Shown: piece by piece, positions 34,441 through 44,118 of the stretch | Numbering within the stretch: position 1 is the first letter of the stretch | Layout: every line of letters begins with the position of its first letter | Source: Bacteroidaceae bacterium | GTDB lineage: Bacteria > Bacteroidota > Bacteroidia > Bacteroidales > Bacteroidaceae | Direction of reading: 5' to 3' | Length of the DNA stretch: 47,856 nt | NCBI GenBank assembly: GCA_017520935.1 | Contig: JAFXEF010000044.1 | Location: 1 to 47,856 of the forward strand | Position numbers and translations under genes: made by a program | Notes under the pieces: model-generated | Seen by the model: the letters and a program-made list of their open reading frames with translations, nothing else | Told to the model about the DNA's origin: nothing | Database searches by the model: none

Positions 34441-35697
34441 ATGTTGAAGATTCTCACCCTAATCAGTCTTTTGCTGTATGGATTTATTACTCCCTGTCTC
34501 GCTCAGGAAACAGGGAGTGAGATTGAGAATCACCACTATACCCTATACTATTATCAGAATCGGATTGACATCCAAGAGAATTATCTGGACAATGCCTTTA
34601 ATATTACTCGCATCAAGAACGTCTTGGCGAGGTCACCGCATATAGATAGTATCGCCATTTATGCTTATGCCTCTCCCGAAGGCTCTCCCACCCGTAATGA
34701 ATGGCTAGCTCAGAAGCGTGCTGAGGCTGCCCGTGATTTCATTCTGACTCATCTGCCCAGTGACAGCGTACTCCGCCCCGAGAATATCGTCTTGCATCCC
34801 ATGGGTGAGAATTGGGATGGATTGCACAAGGAATTAGAAGCCAACTATCACTTACAGAATAGAGATAGAGTATTGGCTATCATGGGTTCCAAGGCATCCA
34901 CTGAAACCAAGAAACGACAATTGAGGCAGTTAAATAATGGTAGTACCTATAACTGGATTATCAAACATCACATGCCATATCTGCGTATGGCTACATGGAT
35001 TTGTGTATACCTGCAAATGCCTGAGTTCGTACCGGAGGGGATACCCGATATGGTCATAGGACATGACCCATTACCCACTCATAAACTACCTGATATTTCC
35101 CTTGCTCCCTGGCGTAAACAAAACACCATATTGGCGTTGAAAACAAATCTCCTTTACGATGCAGCTACGTTGCTTAACTACTCGTTGGAGTTGCCCATCG
35201 GGAACTGGTTTTCCGCACTTTGGTATCACCAATTTCCTTGGTGGAGATGGGGCGAAGCAAACAATCAATACTGTATCCGTTTCTTAAGCATTGGCGGTGA
35301 AGGACGATGGTGGTTCAAACCCGAGCCTCGCGTACAGCAGGGTAAATTTGTGCAACGTGACAAATTGATGGGGCACTTCATCGGGCTATATGCAGAATCT
35401 GGCATGTGGGACTTTGAATGGGATCGTGCCATTTGCCATCAAGGGGAACATTGGAGCGTAGGTATGAGTTACGGATATGCGCTGCCTATGGGACGACGCC
35501 TCAATCTTGAGTGTTCCGTTTCATTGGGTTATGCATCAATTGCATACCGTAAGTTTGAACCGAGCGAAGACTATGAGATACTATGGCGCGACCCAGTGAG
35601 ACATGGCCGATGGAACTATTTTGGTCCGACGAAGGTTCAGATATCATTGGTGTACCCAATATTATACACAGCCAAGAAGAAAGGAGGTATAAGATGA
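34441..35697 (+). CDS. DUF3575 protein with OmpA-like N-terminal region (fimbrial operon)
   Basis: A 418-residue exported protein; signal peptide 1-22 (MLKILTLISLLLYGFITPCLAQ). About 40-160 resembles the OmpA C-terminal peptidoglycan-binding fold (SPHIDSIAIYAYASPEGSPTRNEWLAQKRAEAARDFI...VLHPMGENWDGL). About 225-415 is a DUF3575-type outer-membrane barrel (LALKTNLLYDAATLLNYSLELPIG...GGEGRWWFKP...GHFIGLYAESGMWDFEW). This pair of domains is typical of the first gene of Bacteroidales fimbrial operons and may anchor or assemble the fimbria. Its TGA overlaps the ATG of the next gene (ATGA at 35694-35697), and AGGAGG precedes that start. Confidence 0.85.
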   Translation: MLKILTLISLLLYGFITPCLAQETGSEIENHHYTLYYYQNRIDIQENYLDNAFNITRIKNVLARSPHIDSIAIYAYASPEGSPTRNEWLAQKRAEAARDFILTHLPSDSVLRPENIVLHPMGENWDGLHKELEANYHLQNRDRVLAIMGSKASTETKKRQLRQLNNGSTYNWIIKHHMPYLRMATWICVYLQMPEFVPEGIPDMVIGHDPLPTHKLPDISLAPWRKQNTILALKTNLLYDAATLLNYSLELPIGNWFSALWYHQFPWWRWGEANNQYCIRFLSIGGEGRWWFKPEPRVQQGKFVQRDKLMGHFIGLYAESGMWDFEWDRAICHQGEHWSVGMSYGYALPMGRRLNLECSVSLGYASIAYRKFEPSEDYEILWRDPVRHGRWNYFGPTKVQISLVYPILYTAKKKGGIR

Positions 35698-36752
35698 GAG
35701 CACTTCTACTATACCTACTACGCTTGACGTTACTATTATCACTACTTACTTCATGCGAACATCGACCGTTACAAGACTTTGTAAACGCCCATTATATCCG
35801 CGTATACGTGGATGAGAATATAAGGAACGTTACTTTTGGATTCTATAACGAACAGTATGATCGGCCAGAGCATGAGAGACCCAGAGTAATCCGAGTCGTT
35901 CTTGCTGATCCTGTAAGTGGAACCATAATCAGCGAACGATACCTTCAGAATCAGGGAGTCGATTCAATGGGATATTACCTGGATGGATATATTGGTGCCC
36001 CTGCAGGCAGATATAATATGCTACTATACAATTTTGGGTCACCACGAACCCTAATAGGAAATGAGCAGAACTACTTTGCCATGCAAGGATATACCGAGCA
36101 AGTGAGTGATTATTATCTACAATATCTGCCGGCAGTGAGGCAAACGATAGATGAGCGGCAGATTGTGCAACAACCAGATCATCTGTTCCATGCAGTACAA
36201 GAAGATATAATCATAAACAAGAACGAGATTGTAGATACACTCCTCGATGACAATGGTAGCTATTTTAAAGCTCACAGTATGGTTAAGAGCTACTATATTC
36301 AAATAAAGGTGAAAGGTATAGAATGGGCGATATCAGCAGTCTCGCTGCTCAGCGGTATGGCAGGTTCGTCACTAATCCACCAACATGAGGGCATGATTGA
36401 GTCCGATTCTGTCCATGTGCTTTTGACATTGACCCCAACCGAACGGAAACGAAGTGGCCCAGATGGCAACACTACGGCCACGCTATATACCACATTCAAC
36501 ACTTTTGGTAAACTGCCAGATATACCGAGTCACCTTACTATTACTTTTGAGTTTACGAAAAGAGACGGATCGTCGCAGATAGAAGAGATTGACATTACAG
36601 ATATGTTTGACACCCCTCTGGTCAGAGACCAGCAATGGATCCTACTGGATCATGAAATAGAGTTGACACCTCCGGAAGGGAGTCCTATTGATGGTGGGCT
36701 CACACCTGGTGTAGATGAGTGGACAGATATTGAATCTGAGATTATAATATAA
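35694..36752 (+). CDS. DUF5119 / FimB-Mfa2-like fimbrial anchor lipoprotein
   Basis: A 352-residue lipoprotein: MRALLLYLLRLTLLLSLLTSC with the lipobox Cys at 21. The mature start CEHRPLQDFVNAHYIRVYVDE fits the DUF5119 family (CEHRxL... motif), which sits in Mfa/Fim operons and corresponds to the Mfa2/FimB anchor or length regulator. Two transthyretin-like beta domains are expected (about 30-170 and 180-330). The C-terminus GGLTPGVDEWTDIESEIII is acidic. The start is set by the AAGGAGGTATAAG before it and the 4-bp overlap with the upstream gene; the same frame is open further upstream to 35583 but without a signal peptide. Confidence 0.85.
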   Translation: MRALLLYLLRLTLLLSLLTSCEHRPLQDFVNAHYIRVYVDENIRNVTFGFYNEQYDRPEHERPRVIRVVLADPVSGTIISERYLQNQGVDSMGYYLDGYIGAPAGRYNMLLYNFGSPRTLIGNEQNYFAMQGYTEQVSDYYLQYLPAVRQTIDERQIVQQPDHLFHAVQEDIIINKNEIVDTLLDDNGSYFKAHSMVKSYYIQIKVKGIEWAISAVSLLSGMAGSSLIHQHEGMIESDSVHVLLTLTPTERKRSGPDGNTTATLYTTFNTFGKLPDIPSHLTITFEFTKRDGSSQIEEIDITDMFDTPLVRDQQWILLDHEIELTPPEGSPIDGGLTPGVDEWTDIESEIII

Positions 36753-36786
36753 CTTTTTTATTAACATTTTAATTTATTTAGTTTTT

Positions 36787-37962
36787 ATGAAAAAGAATGC
36801 GTTATTTATGCTTTTTGCTGGCACAGTATTAGCAAGTTGCGTGTCTGAGGATCTCAACGTTAATCCTCAAAGTCAAGGTTCCGCAAAGTTAACCTTTGAC
36901 TCACCTGTCATGTATCATAATGGAGGAACAAGAGCCAACTATCGTGGTGAGATTGGTTCTCATAGCTATGAGGGCTCTTCTACTATTTATTCCTACCCCA
37001 AGGAAGAGGACTTCGTAATTTATGCGGTACAGCATGATGCAGCCTTCTCAGGCTGGTCCAATGCTACACCCCACGAAATCAATAACACACCTATCAAGTA
37101 TGACCAAAGCGTAGATGGTTGGGCTCCTAAAAACGCAGAAAACGATTATTACTATTGGCCTGAAGGATTTATGTCTTTTGCTGCAGCTTCACCCGCCGAC
37201 TTGGAGGTGGCTAACGCTCAAAGAGCCTATGGAGATGCAGGTCTGACTATTACGGACTTTGAGATCTTGAATGATGCGAGCAAACACTATGATTTGCTTT
37301 TCAGTACCAGAACTATAGACAAGACTTCTGCCGATATGGTTCATGGGGCAAGCTATTATAGCGGTATTCCTATCCAGTTCCAACATGCACTGTCTTCTGT
37401 TCGTTTCTCTATAAAGAATGAAACAGACGCTGAAGTTGTTCTAAAGGAGATTAAAGTTTACGGTTTGAAGTATAAAGGTGATTTTGCAGAGAATCTAACG
37501 GAAGATGCTGCAGATTATTCAAAATATATCAGAAACGACAACGTAAACCCCACCTGGACCTTGGATAACGATTTGGTTGCTGAGGAGAATGCCTATCTTG
37601 GATTTAGCGGTAGTGTAGGATTCCCCATTGAGGCTCAATATGTAGCTTCACTTGCGGCTTCTGACGTTGATCAAGATGGAGAGAACGAGATTTCAAACCA
37701 ATTAATCCTGATGCCTCAAGAATTACCTGCCGAGGCGATAGTAAAGGTGACATATACCGTAAACGGCAACACACATCACAAGACAGCAGAGCTAAGAGGT
37801 TGGGAAGATCTGAGCGGAAATCCTGTTGACGCTTGGGAAATGGGTGTACGTTATACTTATCGTCTCGTTTATAGCAGTTCGACTGCAGCTAAAGACAAAA
37901 TCTACTTCTCTCCCGGCACAGACAATTGGGTAGAGCATGATGTTGTCGTGATTACTTTGTAA
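36787..37962 (+). CDS. Fimbrillin-family major subunit lipoprotein
   Basis: A 391-residue lipoprotein precursor: MKKNALFMLFAGTVLASC with Cys at 18, then a pro-region. In this family the pro-region is removed by an Arg/Lys-specific protease to allow strand exchange; a candidate site is in GGTRANYRG, about residue 46. The mature part has the fimbrillin-A look: ISFAAASPADLEV-like (SFAAASPADLEV), HALSSVRFSIKN, a central Ig-like strand pattern, and the C-terminal GVRYTYRLVYSSS...WVEHDVVVITL with the donor strand. The strong hairpin directly after this gene suggests that it is expressed above the downstream minor subunits, as expected for the shaft protein. Confidence 0.88.
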   Translation: MKKNALFMLFAGTVLASCVSEDLNVNPQSQGSAKLTFDSPVMYHNGGTRANYRGEIGSHSYEGSSTIYSYPKEEDFVIYAVQHDAAFSGWSNATPHEINNTPIKYDQSVDGWAPKNAENDYYYWPEGFMSFAAASPADLEVANAQRAYGDAGLTITDFEILNDASKHYDLLFSTRTIDKTSADMVHGASYYSGIPIQFQHALSSVRFSIKNETDAEVVLKEIKVYGLKYKGDFAENLTEDAADYSKYIRNDNVNPTWTLDNDLVAEENAYLGFSGSVGFPIEAQYVASLAASDVDQDGENEISNQLILMPQELPAEAIVKVTYTVNGNTHHKTAELRGWEDLSGNPVDAWEMGVRYTYRLVYSSSTAAKDKIYFSPGTDNWVEHDVVVITL

Positions 37963-37975
37963 TTATCATTATCGT

Positions 37976-38012
37976 CCCATAGGTCAGACATCTGGCCTAT
38001 GGGAGTTTATTA
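37976..38012 (+). terminator. Hairpin after the major fimbrillin gene, partial terminator or stabiliser
   Basis: CCCATAGG and CCTATGGG (37976-38003) with inner CAGA/TCTG pairing, followed by the weak T-rich AGTTTATTATT. It lies 13 bases after the fimbrillin stop with the operon continuing downstream, so partial termination or 3'-end protection is likely. Confidence 0.7.
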
Positions 38013-38101
38013 TTAAGAGAAGACAGAATAGTTCTTTGAATGCTCTTAGAAGCAGACCCTTACACTCTATAGAGGCCTTCCGGCCTACGAAACAATACAA
38101 C

Positions 38102-39205
38102 ATGCATAAAACACCTATTTACTTCTGCAGCCCAAAAATTCATCTGACGTATGCAAGCATTTGCCTGGTATGTTGCATATCATGCAATAAGGATATGGAA
38201 ATCATCCAAACTGAAGCTTCAATGATTAGTTTAGGTATTAGCTCTGAAACCCTCACAGACACCAGAGCCTTGGTAAATGATGATATTTTGCGCACTTCCT
38301 GTACACCTGACAATAATGGAGATTACGAGAGCATTGGTATCTGGGGACAATACACTACAGAGGACTCGGGACAGCAGGTGCCTTTCACCGAATTTAATGG
38401 AGTCCCTTTAGTTTATGCAACAAAAGCCACAGACTCTAATCCATACAATAACTGGAATTATCCTGGCGATGGGCGTATATGGCAGTATAATGCCCAATAT
38501 GACTTTAGAGCCTGTTTTCCACAGACTCTTATGACCAGCCTGATGACCCAAATGGATGCTACCATCATACAAGGTGGCCCCATCAACACCTCCGTAATAC
38601 AAGAAGACCTGCTCGTAGCAGCTACACGAATAAGCACCATGGATGGAATACCCAATGGTCCTGTTAAGTTGAATATGAAACATGTCTTTTCGGCACTAAG
38701 ATTTAAAGTACGTACAGCCAAAGGATATACAACACCTGACCATGAGAGCATAACATCATGTTGGCTACAGAATCAAGGGAATGGCACAGACTTATTCTCC
38801 ACTTCAGGATATTTGGTGCATTCCGGTAACATCGCACCGGAAATAAGATGGTATACCTATGAATCTTCATCCGTTCCCATGTATATGTGGGAGCATAGCG
38901 GAGTAAGCTTTACTAATGAAACTGCTTTATATACAGCCAATGGCAATCGCACTGGCAAGGAGTATACCAAAAATGACGGATGGTTATTGGTAGTACCTCA
39001 GCAGGTAAAGGCCGAGACATTGCAGTTTTGCTTTACGATGAGCAGCACAGGAAACACCATCTTCAAGGTCAACATTCCTGCCATCACCTATAAGCCAGCG
39101 ACCCGCTATACATATATACTGGAAATTAGTGGTGCAAGCGTGAGTTTAAATTTGACAATAGCCGAATGGAACAAATTAGACTCCACACACGATATCGTAA
39201 TGTAA
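38102..39205 (+). CDS. Second fimbrillin-family lipoprotein
   Basis: A 367-residue exported protein. The start at 38102 (MHKTPIYFCSPKIHLTYASI) gives a signal sequence ending LVCCISC, with lipidation at one of the closely spaced Cys residues near 25-29. The upstream in-frame ATG at 38036 is spacer. The mature part has fimbrillin features: TRALVNDDILR, YDFRACFPQTL, MKHVFSALRFKVRTAKGY and the C-terminal KPATRYTYILEISGASVSLNLTIAEW. It is probably a minor subunit of the same fimbria. Only one base separates its stop from the next open frame. Confidence 0.82.
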   Translation: MHKTPIYFCSPKIHLTYASICLVCCISCNKDMEIIQTEASMISLGISSETLTDTRALVNDDILRTSCTPDNNGDYESIGIWGQYTTEDSGQQVPFTEFNGVPLVYATKATDSNPYNNWNYPGDGRIWQYNAQYDFRACFPQTLMTSLMTQMDATIIQGGPINTSVIQEDLLVAATRISTMDGIPNGPVKLNMKHVFSALRFKVRTAKGYTTPDHESITSCWLQNQGNGTDLFSTSGYLVHSGNIAPEIRWYTYESSSVPMYMWEHSGVSFTNETALYTANGNRTGKEYTKNDGWLLVVPQQVKAETLQFCFTMSSTGNTIFKVNIPAITYKPATRYTYILEISGASVSLNLTIAEWNKLDSTHDIVM

Positions 39206-39224
39206 TATGAGGCACAAAGAAAAT

Positions 39225-40724
39225 ATGAAGAATAAGTTGTTGTTGCTTTGCACCATCCTGCATGGCATATTGATAATATGTGCGTGCGACAGATTAGGGG
39301 AAGGACAAGACGAATACTCTAACGCATCACTGACAATCAGATTTTGTAGCCTGAGCAATCAGTCAGCCACTCGTGGCATAGAGGATCTGGACGATGACGG
39401 TAACGTGTCGGCTTTAGAAGAGATTTCAGATGGCCGACGTATGTACCGATTGGCCGTGTTTCTGGTCAACAATGAATTAGTAGCCGCATCTACTGTATTA
39501 GAAGAAAATGACTTGCGCTTCAACGACAATAGGACTGTCGCCACAGTAAGTTTTGATAATTTAGATTATGGTAAAACATATAATTTATATGCTGTCGCCA
39601 ACTATGGGGAATATGAAATGAATAATGGTCACCTGACCGACATTATTGATATAACTCGCGACATCAGCATATCGACCTCGGCAGATAACCTCTGCGATAA
39701 GAACACTCCATATCCTTTGTCGCTACAAAAAGAAATAATCCTTCAGCCTGGAGCCAACCAGGCGACAGGTGAGCTAATAAGGACATACGCACGCATACGT
39801 ATAAACGTCAGAAACCAAAGCAATAAAGAACTAAAGGTAACCCAACTACAGTTTGCAGACAAATTCTCTCAAAACACAGCCGACTTATTTACTCCGGGAG
39901 GAACAGCGAATGTAACACCGAACGTAACCTCAGAAAATGCCATTACACCATTTTCACCGGATATGACGATGGCCTCAATGGATGCATCAAACAATGTTAC
40001 AGAAGAGACTATTTTTGACAGCTATATTTTAGAGAGCAATGGAGGTAATTACTACTACACATTAGGTTTAGAATACGAAGGTGACAATACAACAGAATAC
40101 AAAGTGAGCAGCACTGTCATAAACAATCCGGAAAGTATCAAGAGCGGAGCAATGTATGTCATATACAATACTAACCAACAACGATATCTGTATGCCAATG
40201 GCACATCCTCGGTAGGTGCTGCATCAAGCTATAATACGGATGGGATACTTGACCATAACTTTGTGTGGAGATTTACTGAAACCGGCAACAACTATATCAT
40301 AGAATCAATGGGCAGCACAGGCTACTATATCAGCAGTGGACTGACGAACAACTCAGCACCATTAACCAATAACAGCAGTAGTTTTACTATATCAACATCT
40401 TCCAACAACCTCAGATTAAGAGGTTCAAGGTACTATCTTGGTGTCAACGGAAGTCGTGTGTATGGAACGAATACAGGCAACAGGAGAAACTTTGTACTAT
40501 ATGAAGTCACTTCAGAGCAAGTCACACATAGTGTAGAACACCAAGAGAAAATCGAGATAAAAGCAATAGACAAAACCACCGGTGAGGTAAATCCTATTCA
40601 AGAAATCAAGAGAAATGATTTTATCAATATCCTAATCAATGTCTCTTATAATGAGAAGAGTGGTGAGTTAGAATTTGAGGTTTCTGACTGGGAAGAAATT
40701 ACAGGTGAAGTCACATTTGATTGA
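39225..40724 (+). CDS. Minor fimbrial lipoprotein with inserted beta-trefoil-like domain
   Basis: A 499-residue lipoprotein (MKNKLLLLCTILHGILIICAC; Cys at 21). About 25-295 is Mfa/FimB-like: RMYRLAVFLVNNEL, TVATVSFDNLDYGKTYNLYAVANYG and TYARIRINVRNQSNKELKV. About 300-430 is different: SGAMYVIYNTNQQRYLYANG, FVWRFTETGNNYIIES, GYYISSG and RGSRYYLGVNG. This reads as a ricin-type beta-trefoil or similar repeat fold, a common sugar-binding module. After it the fimbrial pattern resumes (INILINVSYNEKSGELEFEVSDW). An accessory or tip-complex adhesin is likely. The start at 39225 is taken because the signal peptide begins there. Confidence 0.75.
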   Translation: MKNKLLLLCTILHGILIICACDRLGEGQDEYSNASLTIRFCSLSNQSATRGIEDLDDDGNVSALEEISDGRRMYRLAVFLVNNELVAASTVLEENDLRFNDNRTVATVSFDNLDYGKTYNLYAVANYGEYEMNNGHLTDIIDITRDISISTSADNLCDKNTPYPLSLQKEIILQPGANQATGELIRTYARIRINVRNQSNKELKVTQLQFADKFSQNTADLFTPGGTANVTPNVTSENAITPFSPDMTMASMDASNNVTEETIFDSYILESNGGNYYYTLGLEYEGDNTTEYKVSSTVINNPESIKSGAMYVIYNTNQQRYLYANGTSSVGAASSYNTDGILDHNFVWRFTETGNNYIIESMGSTGYYISSGLTNNSAPLTNNSSSFTISTSSNNLRLRGSRYYLGVNGSRVYGTNTGNRRNFVLYEVTSEQVTHSVEHQEKIEIKAIDKTTGEVNPIQEIKRNDFINILINVSYNEKSGELEFEVSDWEEITGEVTFD

Positions 40725-40734
40725 GATGTATAAC

Positions 40735-43700
40735 ATGAAGCATTGGGTATATATATTTCTTTTGGTCTTTGGAGTCTGTCTGACGCAAACAAGTTGCTCA
40801 GATGAAACTTTATTAAAAGATACAGGAATAGGCGACAGAGAAGTATGTGTGGCTCTTAGTTTTGGGGCTAAAGATCATAAAACAGTCGAAGTGAAGACAC
40901 GCAACACCTACGATTTACATTACGAATCTATGGTACGCAATGTCTATGCCTTTGTTTTTGCCAATGGAGAACGTGTATATGGACGTTACTTTGACAGCGA
41001 TGATTTAAATCAATACTCCAACAAGGAGTATTGGACGGTAAGCAACATGTCTTCTACTGACAATACCACACAAACCTCAGGTATGTTGCAAATGAGCGTA
41101 CCAACCATCGCCAATAATGCAGAGATCGTTTTGGTGGCAAATATAGACCTGGACTTCATGAATCTATCCGAAGAGCGTTTGGGATTGGTGCGTACTAAGA
41201 ATGATTTGGATGCTATGATAGTATCTCTTAACCAAGATTTGCCGGAACGCAATGCTGGCTACTTTATGATGGTTGGCAGTGCCAATGGTATAAGCATTAA
41301 TGAAAATGGGATCATCAATATTCCTAATGGGAAAATAATGCTCCAACGCCTGGATGCAAAGGTCGAGGTCAATGTACGAGTAAATCCCAATGAGGAAAGT
41401 GACAATCAGCGAGTTGAACAGTTTATACCGAAATCATGGCAAGTAGTCAATCTTCCCAGGACAAGCTACTTAGTACCACATGCAACAGGATTCCAGGAAG
41501 GAGAAGACTCATATTTCTCCCTAACGCCAAGAAATTTCGAATATACAGAGAACGAGGTCATTAATGGCATTTCGACGGGAGGAGTTTTGCATGGATTCTC
41601 GTTTTACACCTTGGAGAACTTGAAGTCTGCAAATAGAAAAAGAAGTACAGAAGGAAACTATCATAACCGTGACCGACGAAGTAAGTATACAGATGATGAA
41701 TCAGAAGATAACTACGGGACTTATAATACGGAAAACGGATTGTGGGAATATGCCCCTGAATTAGCCACCTATATTGTAATAAAAGGTGAGCTCAAGATGG
41801 TGGTAGATCCTGGCTCAGTCACAGAACAGCATTTAATTGCAGATGTTACTTATTATATACATTTAGGAGATTTCGTTGCGGATACAGACAATTATGATAT
41901 AAGAAGAAATACCTACTATAAGTACATAATCAACATAAAGGGAGTGGAGAACATTGAGATAGAGGTGGAAACCTCCAACGACAGTGAGCCGGGAATAACG
42001 GAGAATCAACCAGGAGCGATGGGGCATTTGTTTGAAGCAGAAGAGGATATCTATACCTTTGATGCACATTTCGGACAGCGAGTTTATACAATACGCGCCG
42101 ATGAAGTGGATGTAGAGAACATGACCTGGTATGTAAGAACCCCGTTTGGTCGTGAAGGCATACCTATGAAGGACGAACTTGGTCAGGATATATATAGCGA
42201 CTTGGACTATAAATGGGTAGAATTCATGGTGAACGAGAAAGTGGGAGATGTGTATTCTACAGCATCCCAGAAATATCCATCTGATAAAACACAACTAAAA
42301 TCCGTCATAGATGTGTTGAATATAATCAAAACAGAAACTATAGCATGGCAAGAGGGCGCTTCAAGTATGTATGACCAAAACGGGGAGATTCGATTTACGG
42401 TGTTTGTCAATGAGTTCTATTATAATGAGAATCCGATGAATCCCAACGACCCTGATATTTTGTGGAAAAAGTTTACTAACCAACCCAATCGCTTGCTGCA
42501 CATCCTTTGCAAGAACAAGCGAAGCAAAGATGGCGAAAGTTCGATAACGGGTAGTATCCTGACAATCCGACAACGCTCCATCCAAACACCATACAACATA
42601 AACCTCCCAAAAACAGACTTGCAGGAGGCTTGGGGATGTGAAACAGTAGACGAGATGAAGAATGAAGCTTGGTTTTACCATCCGGATGAGAGAATGGATA
42701 ATTGGAATGATTCGTATAAGCCATCATATACTCCTGATAATACCTCTCGTTCTGACGGACTGTACAATACTGCCTGCTTGCTGAATATGGTAAGCGGAAT
42801 CGGGGCAAGTAGGACCCTGAATCGTAATCTCAGATGGGACACCTTCATTGATTATTCAGGGACGGAACCTCAATTGAAGAGTGAGTATAAAGCAGGACTC
42901 TATTCCGTGTTGCTCCGAAACAGAGACTTGGACGGTGATGGGATTATTGACCCAGAGGAATTGCGATGGTACATTGCTTCGTTGGATCAATTGTGTGGTC
43001 TTTTCCTTGGCGATCAGGGACTCAGCTCCGATTCCCAGCTATATCCTATAACAGCAAGCCGCGAGCCGAACGTTCCGGTAGTGGGTGGTGTTTTCGAAGG
43101 TGTATATCCTTGGAGACTACATGTGGTGAGTAGTACGGCCAATAACCAAACCGCAGGAAATCTTCCTATTATAGTATGGGCCGAGGAGGGTGCCTCTACA
43201 GGTGAATACCAGCAGCATTATGATAAGCCCGCCTATTCTCCGGTACGTTGTGTCCGTAATCTGGGTGTCGAGTTACCAACAGCAAAGAGTATACTGGTTC
43301 CCGGTGCGAACTACCCCAAGGATGCTTTGGTCGTTGTGGAAAGGCCTACTGGAACTATAACCACCAACTCGGTCTATAGATTTAACTTCAAGAACATGAA
43401 CGAGGAGTCACTTCGCTATTACACGACTCGAGAACTGGTTCCTGGAGATGAATATTCCATTATGAGTCGCTTGTGCCATGGATTTGAGACAGGTCCGTTA
43501 CTTACCTCATACCCTATCGGCAATAACGTTTCACCTTATATTGCCCTTAAAGGACATTTGGAAAACGGTCTTTCATATGCTCCAAACGAAGGTTACCGTA
43601 TACCTAACATACGCGAAGGAGTCGTAATGCAGTTATACTGTGGTGGAGACGGTGCATGGTGGGGTAATTCTGGTTCGTTGGTGAGCAGTTACTACTCGTT

Positions 43701-43839
43701 TGGTTACTATGGTAATGATTACGATGTGGTAGGAAACTCACACTTTTACTCTTGGTTTATATACAACAATCGTGTAACTTTGGGTGGAGCAGGTGAAAGC
43801 ATCAGCCATGTGCGTTATGTGCGGGACTGGAACCCTTAA
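40735..43839 (+). CDS. DUF4906-type large fimbrial tip protein
   Basis: A 1034-residue lipoprotein (MKHWVYIFLLVFGVCLTQTSC; Cys at 21). About 30-430 is a fimbrial-like N-terminal part (VRNVYAFVFANGERVYGRYF, IVLVANIDLDFMN, LQRLDAKVEVNVRV, NTYYKYIINIKGVENIEIEVE). The middle matches the DUF4906 pattern. The last 300 residues include RDLDGDGIIDPEELRWYIAS, GYRIPNIREGVVMQLY and ISHVRYVRDWNP, resembling FISUMP/C-type-lectin-like domains of tip proteins. Size, final place in the operon and domain order suggest a tip or accessory adhesin. The start follows the upstream stop by 10 bases; 40726 is an alternative. Confidence 0.82.
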   Translation: MKHWVYIFLLVFGVCLTQTSCSDETLLKDTGIGDREVCVALSFGAKDHKTVEVKTRNTYDLHYESMVRNVYAFVFANGERVYGRYFDSDDLNQYSNKEYWTVSNMSSTDNTTQTSGMLQMSVPTIANNAEIVLVANIDLDFMNLSEERLGLVRTKNDLDAMIVSLNQDLPERNAGYFMMVGSANGISINENGIINIPNGKIMLQRLDAKVEVNVRVNPNEESDNQRVEQFIPKSWQVVNLPRTSYLVPHATGFQEGEDSYFSLTPRNFEYTENEVINGISTGGVLHGFSFYTLENLKSANRKRSTEGNYHNRDRRSKYTDDESEDNYGTYNTENGLWEYAPELATYIVIKGELKMVVDPGSVTEQHLIADVTYYIHLGDFVADTDNYDIRRNTYYKYIINIKGVENIEIEVETSNDSEPGITENQPGAMGHLFEAEEDIYTFDAHFGQRVYTIRADEVDVENMTWYVRTPFGREGIPMKDELGQDIYSDLDYKWVEFMVNEKVGDVYSTASQKYPSDKTQLKSVIDVLNIIKTETIAWQEGASSMYDQNGEIRFTVFVNEFYYNENPMNPNDPDILWKKFTNQPNRLLHILCKNKRSKDGESSITGSILTIRQRSIQTPYNINLPKTDLQEAWGCETVDEMKNEAWFYHPDERMDNWNDSYKPSYTPDNTSRSDGLYNTACLLNMVSGIGASRTLNRNLRWDTFIDYSGTEPQLKSEYKAGLYSVLLRNRDLDGDGIIDPEELRWYIASLDQLCGLFLGDQGLSSDSQLYPITASREPNVPVVGGVFEGVYPWRLHVVSSTANNQTAGNLPIIVWAEEGASTGEYQQHYDKPAYSPVRCVRNLGVELPTAKSILVPGANYPKDALVVVERPTGTITTNSVYRFNFKNMNEESLRYYTTRELVPGDEYSIMSRLCHGFETGPLLTSYPIGNNVSPYIALKGHLENGLSYAPNEGYRIPNIREGVVMQLYCGGDGAWWGNSGSLVSSYYSFGYYGNDYDVVGNSHFYSWFIYNNRVTLGGAGESISHVRYVRDWNP

Positions 43840-43968
43840 TGGAGGTCTTATTGCAGTAAAGAAGAAGAGGCTCGTCCGAAAAAGAACAAATACGACGATT
43901 ATTATCTTGCCCAAAAGATAGAACGCAAAGATAATGGCTTACACATTGAAATAATCAAGCAAGCTTGA
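43840..43968 (+). other. In-frame open stretch after the DUF4906 stop, possible gene remnant
   Basis: After the TAA at 43837-43839 the same frame stays open for 42 codons, ending EIIKQA-stop (TGA 43966-43968). It is charged (KEEEARPKKNKYDDYY) and lacks a start codon. It may be an old extension or the tail of a lost gene. Confidence 0.25.
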
Positions 43969-44082
43969 CATTATTTCCCTCGTTTGTTATTATCTTTGCG
44001 ATAAATCGCGAAGATACTTGCACTCGCTGTAAAAAATACTGTAACAAGTTTCGTATTTCTCGCTCGTTTGTTTGTATCTTTG
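43964..44082 (+). promoter_or_regulatory. Two similar promoters upstream of rhaD
   Basis: Two -7 boxes TATCTTTG, at 43991-43998 and 44075-44082, each preceded by CTCGTTTGTT. The first has CTTG (43964-43967) 23 bp upstream; the second has only TTTC near -33. They lie 84 bp apart, and the second rules out the ATG at 44068 as the rhaD start. Confidence 0.65.
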
Positions 44083-44118
44083 CACCAAAACAGATACCAA
44101 TATAAAAAACAATATGCT

